DNA of 64,000 nt from contig CM043965.1 of assembly GCA_014529385.2 (NCBI GenBank), forward strand, positions 64,112,933-64,176,932, read 5' to 3'. Position 1 is the first letter of the stretch; every line of letters starts with the position of its first letter. Under the pieces are notes generated by a model, which saw only the letters and a list, made by a program, of their open reading frames with translations, did no database searches and was not told the origin of the DNA. This DNA comes from Adiantum capillus-veneris. Taxonomy: Eukaryota > Streptophyta > Polypodiopsida > Polypodiales > Pteridaceae. A program made the position numbers and the translations under genes. Below are positions 56,714 through 64,000 of this stretch, piece by piece.

Positions 56714-57861
56714 TGTAACATTTAATGGCCTAGTAACTTGTGTGTAGCAAAAAATAGCATAAACATAGTGAGCATTTCATTAGAATAGATTCCTAATGAG
56801 AATAATAAGAGTGTTTGGGTGGAGAGAGCAACAAAGAGTATAACACCAGAGAAATTAAGCTATTGACAACAGTCATAAGGACCTGATTTACTTGCAACCT
56901 GTCCCCCCTCCAAAAGGCTCTGTATTATGGTTTCTCCCATCAAGAGAGACATCTTACAATACAATTCTTCTAGCTAGTGCAATGAAGATGGAAACTTCAC
57001 GCACTAAGCAAAACACTTATCAAACACAACATCAATTCCCTCACGTTCTCAGACCCAACACCTCACACACCTTCGAAGATGGTGAGAGCTAGCGGGGTAT
57101 GAGAGTAGATTGAGAGGAAGAAGGAGTATTCTTACGAGAAATATGTGCATCTCCTCACACAATCACTCATATAATCATAGCTTAGCTTAGTAATTATCAT
57201 GGTAGATGATATGAGCATGCATTGAAGTTGGGCTCTTGGTTGGATTTGCATCACAAAACCAAGGGTTGTTGGTGTAGGCCTCCCTTCTCACAAGCTTGGA
57301 GTAGGTGGTAAGCTTTCCATTAAATCTTGAAGGGAGAGAGAGAGTCTTCTTGCTCCACACATGAGATTGTGATGAGAGTGTAAGTGATAATGCCTTTGAA
57401 AATGGAGCCCCCTCTCTCTCTTGGTCGACCCCTCTTGCTAATTGCTCATGCTCACACCTTATTGGACCTCCCCAGGCTTAGCCAAAGGAAATTAAGTAGC
57501 ATAAGTGATAGCCTTTTAGCGTGTGTCCCCCTTTCCCCTTTTGTGAGAGCTTTAGGTACTTAATTAATGCAACTAAACTCTCATTGGACCCCTTTGTCTC
57601 CTCGCCAATAGGAATCAGGCAAGCCATTGGGCTGTTGAATGCTTATTGGACTCCTTGGGAGACTATCCAATAGTCTTCTAGAGAGCTTAATTCTTATTGG
57701 TTCTTTTATTAAGTGTTTTAGAATTAATTAAACTAGATTTACTCTAGTCTAATTCTCATTGGTCCACCTCCAAGGCCATCCAATAGGATTTGAGTACACC
57801 TTGTGGGCATCTGGGCAAGGGAGTTGGCATGTGTCCCTCATTCCCTTTGTGTAAAGGGAGC

Positions 57862-57947
<86 letters not shown>

Positions 57948-58045
57948 CTCTCTCCTCCCCTACTTGCAAGGCTCGCCCTCTCCTATGTAGGGATTATGAA
58001 GACTTTTTGGAACACACAAAGCATCCAATTTCCCTAGAGTTTGAC
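56714..58045 (-). repeat. Family-A LTR, copy 2, truncated
   Basis: Begins TGTAACATTTAATGGCC and follows copy 1 to TAGAGTTTGAC at 58045, lacking the last 280 bp or so. Contains a (GT)n tract at 57863-57945. Left flank CCAAA (56709-56713) equals the right flank of copy 1 (6852-6856). No PBS lies at the left, so this end is an outer edge. Confidence 0.9.
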
Positions 58046-59552
58046 AACTATTGACAGTCTCTGGGTGACTGTTCTCAAGATCAAACAGATGCACCGCGGG
58101 AAGTACACATCGACGTCACTGGACAAGCAAGAGTCTTGTCATTACGGATGTCTAGGGTCTCATGTTTGCACTACATGTTTTCAGTGCGACACTCAAGTTG
58201 AGTTTTTGATAATCTTCAACTCACAGCACCTCATCTCTACAAGGAAGTATCGATGCAGCAATCAATTGAGACAGCATGGTTGTCCATACGAGCTAGGCTT
58301 TACACGCATGTGTATCCTCATGCACTTGTTCTCTCTCTCTATAGTACTACGAGTATCTATGGACGCATTGTTTTGGGGTAAGCCCCACGGGTGCTTACTA
58401 AATCACCCCATAGTCATGGAGGATCACAGTTGATCTATTCTCATTATACTTTCAAGGAAAGAAGTCCGCACTATACCACACGGTAGAAAACAAATTCACC
58501 TTCTCAAGTTCATTCCAATCATTCTGTACACGGTTGACTATGTTGGTTACCGTGACCTGCTAATCGAGCAGTTTCTACAAAGGGTCTTACCAAAGGGTTT
58601 GACTACGTAGATTCTAATCGAAGGGTTTGGATTGCAAAGGCAACACCCAGGGTTTCCAGTGCAATGTTGCTTGTTTTTTCACACGTGGACGACGTGTTGC
58701 TCTGTATTTGAATACGGGTAAGTGAATTAAGTCGTTTAAATACGCTTGAATATTTTAGGACCATGCCAAGAGCATGTGGAAACAAGTATTTTGGTCCGTA
58801 GTGTCCAATGTACATTATGTTGTTATGAATCCATTTGTAGGATTCAATTTGGCACATGTGTCACGTGGGATACAACATGGTCTAGGGACTCAAGGAGTTG
58901 GGTTTAGCCAATGTGGAGCAATGAATGAGGGTCCCTCTCACTCTTGTCGTAGAGTGTTTAGAGTTACCTCCACACACAAGTACATCTTGTACTTGTAGGA
59001 TGTTCTTTTTTCAGACATCCTTAGTTGGGATATATTCCACAAATGGGGAATATGAGTCTCTGGGACTGACACTGGCGTCCACTATTTCAAATATGTGTCG
59101 AGACAAAGTCCCTAGGTGCTGGTCACATCTGTTTTCTAGACCATTTTTCAGCACGACGTATGAGGAGCAATTTCATGGCCAAAAATTGTCGGATACTTAG
59201 AATGACTTGTTCATAAACAAGTACTGCTAAACAACATTATAGATGGTTGTTTATACATATAGCAAAGCTCTAAGTTGTTAATGAAAAAGTTTCATTGTTT
59301 GTACCTAGAAGTGATCAATGTTTCACCTTCTATTATGGTTCAGACGTTTCAGCAAGGCTTGCGAATGATTGCAACTGAAAGTATTTAGTTTCTTTCAGCA
59401 CTATTTCCTACTCTTGGTTTCATTGAACCTCCTGCAGAACAGTGTTCCGGGCAACCAAACAACTGCATCCATGAAGGATGCCACTTGAGAAAACATTAGT
59501 GTTCTTAAGAAGAAGTTCCCCACTTTTGTTTTCGAGGATGAAAACTCTTCTT
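58046..59552 (+). other. 3' non-coding part of element D
   Basis: No ORF with recognisable content. It ends in TTCGAGGATGAAAACTC and a polypurine tract AAGGGGGGA (59553-59561) before the right LTR. Confidence 0.55.
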
Positions 59553-59564
59553 AAGGGGGGAGTA

Positions 59565-59717
59565 TGTCAGGACACCGGCAAGGCTGGACTAGACAAGGGC
59601 AAGGCTGGGCTAAGCAGTGTGGAAAGGGAGTACAACTAGGGCAAAGGGCCAGGGGCCATGCTATATAGTGTGTGGTTGGGTGGTGGACTCCTAGGTTCTA
59701 GTTCCCCTTGTCTTACA
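59565..59717 (+). repeat. 3' LTR of element D
   Basis: 153 bp partner of 49276-49428 with about ten differences; followed by TSD GTTCA at 59718-59722. Confidence 0.92.
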
Positions 59718-59722
59718 GTTCA

Positions 59723-61361
59723 CGCGGAGAGGAAGAAGAAGAAGAGAAATTTAATGTCCGCGGAAATTATCCGAGCAGTCCGTAAAGATCTATCTATCGC
59801 GGAGAATTTCATGCGACAAAAGGCCCGAGTATTGCAACTCCGACCGGTCGTTTTATTTTTTGTTTTTTTATTTTTTTATTTTTTATTTCCAAAAATACCA
59901 AAAAAAGCTCGAAAATCTAGAAAATCTCAAAAACTGTCAGAAAAGTCCAAAAAATTCTAAGAATCTTAAAAAATCATCTGCAATCACAATCGGACACTTT
60001 TGACACGCAAAAACACATCAAAAATAGTAGTTTTTATCGAAAATGCCAGATTCGACAAATCATCAACACAGTCCCCCGAAATAGCAAAACGCTCAAAATT
60101 TGGCGAATGAAGGCCCATTGTGCTCAAAACGATGCCGAAAACACACCTTCAAAACAGCTCGTAAAGATCACAAAATATCAATTTTTTATGAAATCGAGCA
60201 AAAATTAATGCAAAAATCAGCAAAATATTAACAAAAATTTATAAAACTTATCCAAAAAATACCCCAAAAAAATTTAAAAATTATCCACAAAAAGGGGGAT
60301 TAATGCAGCCAAATAAAATCACAAAAATCACATCAATTCAATTGCCAAACAATTTCCAATAAAATCAAGACTAGGCAATTCAACTGGTAAAATTAGCGAC
60401 AAAATAAGGTCAAAATTTGGCGCAATTTGAGTGTGTAAATCCTTGTTTTGAGCTCAAAACGTAGCAATTAACCATTACACACATCAAATATGCAATCAAA
60501 AAATGAATCAATCAAACACATTAAACACTTTTTAGGCGCGCAACACTAAAAATTGGCAGTTTTTACCAATCTTTAGGTGCGCACACAAAAGGGTTAGTCT
60601 TGTCAAAATTGCAATGTGATTTCGCAAACCATTAGTTGGGCATGACCACAACACAACTCAATCATCACAATTGAAAAATCATTAAGCACACATTAATTTT
60701 TAGGTTCACAATCAAGGGCAAAATAGTGCACGCACACCTAAAATTAGGCATACACACACTCAATTAGACGGCACACACACTTGATTTTAGTGCACATACA
60801 CTTGCAATTCACCATCCAAGTATGCAATTAACTCAATTAGACACACAATTAGCAACACAAAATCACCAATCAACAATTTCATACGCCACCAAATCTTTAA
60901 AAATTTGGCATTACGACGGCATGAAAATGAGCAATCCAAAAAATTTCAATCCAACATTGCATTGCAATAACATAGCATCAACATTACATTGCATCACTGT
61001 GGGATCTCTACACAATTCTACACATCTTAAGATTCAAAGGAGGTTTAGAATACCACCTTGATTACCTTTCTGTTGAAGATTGATTGGGACGGTTGAAAGC
61101 TCCATTTTGTAGCAAATTAGTGTGTAAGTTAGCAAAAATAGTCAAACTAACAAGGGGTTATTGTGAAATTAGAGTGTGTAAACACACAATCGGCAAGCTA
61201 CAATGACGAATTAAGGAATTATGAACACATAGTTTCATGCACACACATCCAAAATCCACAAAAACATAAACACACAAGTGAAATTAGTAGTTAAATTAGT
61301 GAGGAACACATCCGATTGTGCCACAAGTACACTAGCGTAGGCCATCGTCCTTGATAGTGGT
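59723..61361. other. Unassigned AT-rich DNA
   Basis: Only small random-looking ORFs. It was contiguous with 46654-49275 before D inserted. Many CACACA-rich and AATTT-rich words, no gene, no LTR. Confidence 0.5.
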
Positions 61362-63169
<1,808 letters not shown>

Positions 63170-63174
63170 GTGGT

Positions 63175-63598
63175 GCCAAATGTTGGGGGTCTCCATCATT
63201 GCATAGCTCCAATGACCAACAAAGTTATCAATCCGGAGGGATGAGCTATCCGGCTAGGGCATGGAAACACTCACACGATTAGTGAGCTAATCATGGCAAC
63301 ACGAATTGTTAACTCTAGGAGGTGAGCTTCTTGGCCTATGGAGGAGCTAAGCCACGATGAAGGACAATCTCCACATCCACTTCTCTTCACCTCCAATCAA
63401 CCCAATCACACACACTGACGATTGCAAGACGCACACAACACTAATCCTATCATGCAACACACTAATTGCGAGCGCACACACATAGATCTATTGAGCACTA
63501 CACTCCAATCAAACCTACATGCACACACGAGCAAAAGAGGGCAGTCACACAAGATTAGAGAGGGATTAACCACTAATTAGTGAAGATCTATTTAATAG
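63175..63598. other. Unassigned DNA between family-A LTR copies
   Basis: No ORF, repeat or RNA recognised. It was contiguous with the sequence left of 61357 before the solo LTR's parent inserted. Confidence 0.5.
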
Positions 63599-64000
63599 GT
63601 GCTTGGGTGGAGAGAGCAACAAAAAGCATAACACCTAGTTAGATAGGCATGAACAATACTTCAAAAGAGAGAGAAATTAAGCTATTGACAACATTTGAGG
63701 ACCAAATTTTCATGGAGCCGGTCCCCCCCTCCAAAAGACTTTGTATTATAGGTTTCCCCCATCAAGGGAGATATTTTACGATACAATTCTTTGTGTTCCT
63801 TCAATAACTAGCTAGTGCAATGAAGATGGAAGCTTCAAGCACTAAGAAAACACTTATGAAACACACCATCAATTTCCTCACGGTCTTAGACCCAAGACCT
63901 CACACACCTTTGAAGATGGTGAGAACTAGTGGGGTATCATAGTAGATTGGGAAGAAGAAGGAGTAGTCTTACGAGAAAGATGTACATCTCCTCACATAAT
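63599..64000 (-). repeat. Family-A LTR, copy 4, partial
   Basis: Begins at GTGCTTGGGTGGAGAG, corresponding to position 61459 of copy 3, so the first 97 bp are missing. It runs past the window end. Closest in wording to copy 3. Confidence 0.88.

Larger units (their letters stand above)
49276..59717 (+). mobile_element. LTR element D with 153 bp LTRs and TSD GTTCA, mosaic interior
   Basis: Both ends are 153 bp LTRs (TGTCAGGACACC ... GTCTTACA), flanked by GTTCA at 49271-49275 and 59718-59722. A PBS follows the left LTR and a polypurine tract precedes the right one. The phrase TTCGAGGATGAAAAC before the tract is typical of gypsy chromovirus-type 3' ends. No gypsy pol is seen. Instead the interior holds most of copia B3, AT-rich DNA, a host-like gene fragment and a truncated family-A LTR, so D's own body was replaced or deleted. 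Confidence 0.85.

Noticed and set aside
58041-58433. 130-residue ORF with several Cys and His
   Set aside because: No ordered zinc-finger spacing and no recognisable motif; it crosses the LTR breakpoint, so it is a chance frame.
59658-59960. 100-residue ORF with a hydrophobic segment and basic tail
   Set aside because: It spans the D LTR and its flank, and the hydrophobic part comes from T-rich low-complexity DNA.
63170-63200. GTGGTGCCAAATGTTGGGGG as a primer-binding site after an LTR
   Set aside because: GTGGT is the target duplication of the solo LTR, so the sequence to its right is host flank, and it matches no tRNA-type site well.

Overview
This window looks like a transposon-packed, gene-poor stretch of a land-plant nuclear genome. 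It holds at least six LTR retrotransposons of the plant Ty1/copia and Ty3/gypsy types, primed from initiator-tRNA-Met sites (TGGTATCAGAGC) or from a Tat/Athila-style TGGTGCCGCTGCTGGGGA site. It also has long GT and GA microsatellites, MITE-like elements and AT-rich unique DNA. There is no intact host gene, tRNA, rRNA, CRISPR or bacterial operon. Nothing seen fixes the species; a large TE-rich genome (fern, gymnosperm or similar) is an inference. Nearly every coding region is broken by stops or frameshifts and is annotated as a pseudogene.

Layout. 1-6851: minus-strand Ty3/gypsy element A (integrase tail, RT, protease, gag, PBS, 1.67 kb LTR), internally deleted and split by two small TIR elements. 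6852-8385: 3' half of a multi-exon gene remnant ending in a DNA-methyltransferase-like motif. 8386-10607: mostly unassigned, with two tandem duplications. 10608-11871: LTR and leader of family F. 11872-29254: plus-strand Tat/Athila-like gypsy element E1 (LTR, PBS, leader with a palindrome array, gag, protease, RT, RNase H, integrase, then a second protease-like module and a basic ORF). Copia element B1 (18233-23771, TSD GGATT) sits inside its protease. 29504-30825: CACTA-type non-autonomous element. 31513-36666: copia element B2 (TSD ATAAA). 37150-37744: a second palindrome array. 37858-44570: gypsy element C, lacking RNase H and integrase but carrying unfamiliar ORFs. 44571-46653: a second E-type LTR (E2) inserted in C's 3' LTR, with a third palindrome array downstream. 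46654-49270: unassigned. 49276-59717: element D (153 bp LTRs, TSD GTTCA), a mosaic containing most of copia element B3, the 5' half of the gene remnant seen at 6.9 kb, and a truncated LTR of family A. 59723-64000: unassigned DNA plus a solo family-A LTR (TSD GTGGT) and a further partial copy.

The most interesting signals are: (1) three arrays of 22-24 bp palindromes at a regular spacing of about 285 bp in the non-coding parts of the E-type elements, with conserved arms and variable centres; (2) a split gene whose 5' half has a ParB/sulfiredoxin-like DGNHR motif and whose 3' half has a methyltransferase-like motif, both halves abutting a family-A LTR at the same 5 bp sequence CCAAA; (3) a protease-like module after the integrase in E1; (4) a shared Asp-to-Asn change in the RT catalytic box of two different gypsy families; and (5) unknown ORFs replacing RNase H/integrase in element C. 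All protein calls come from motif reading of translations; no database search was possible.
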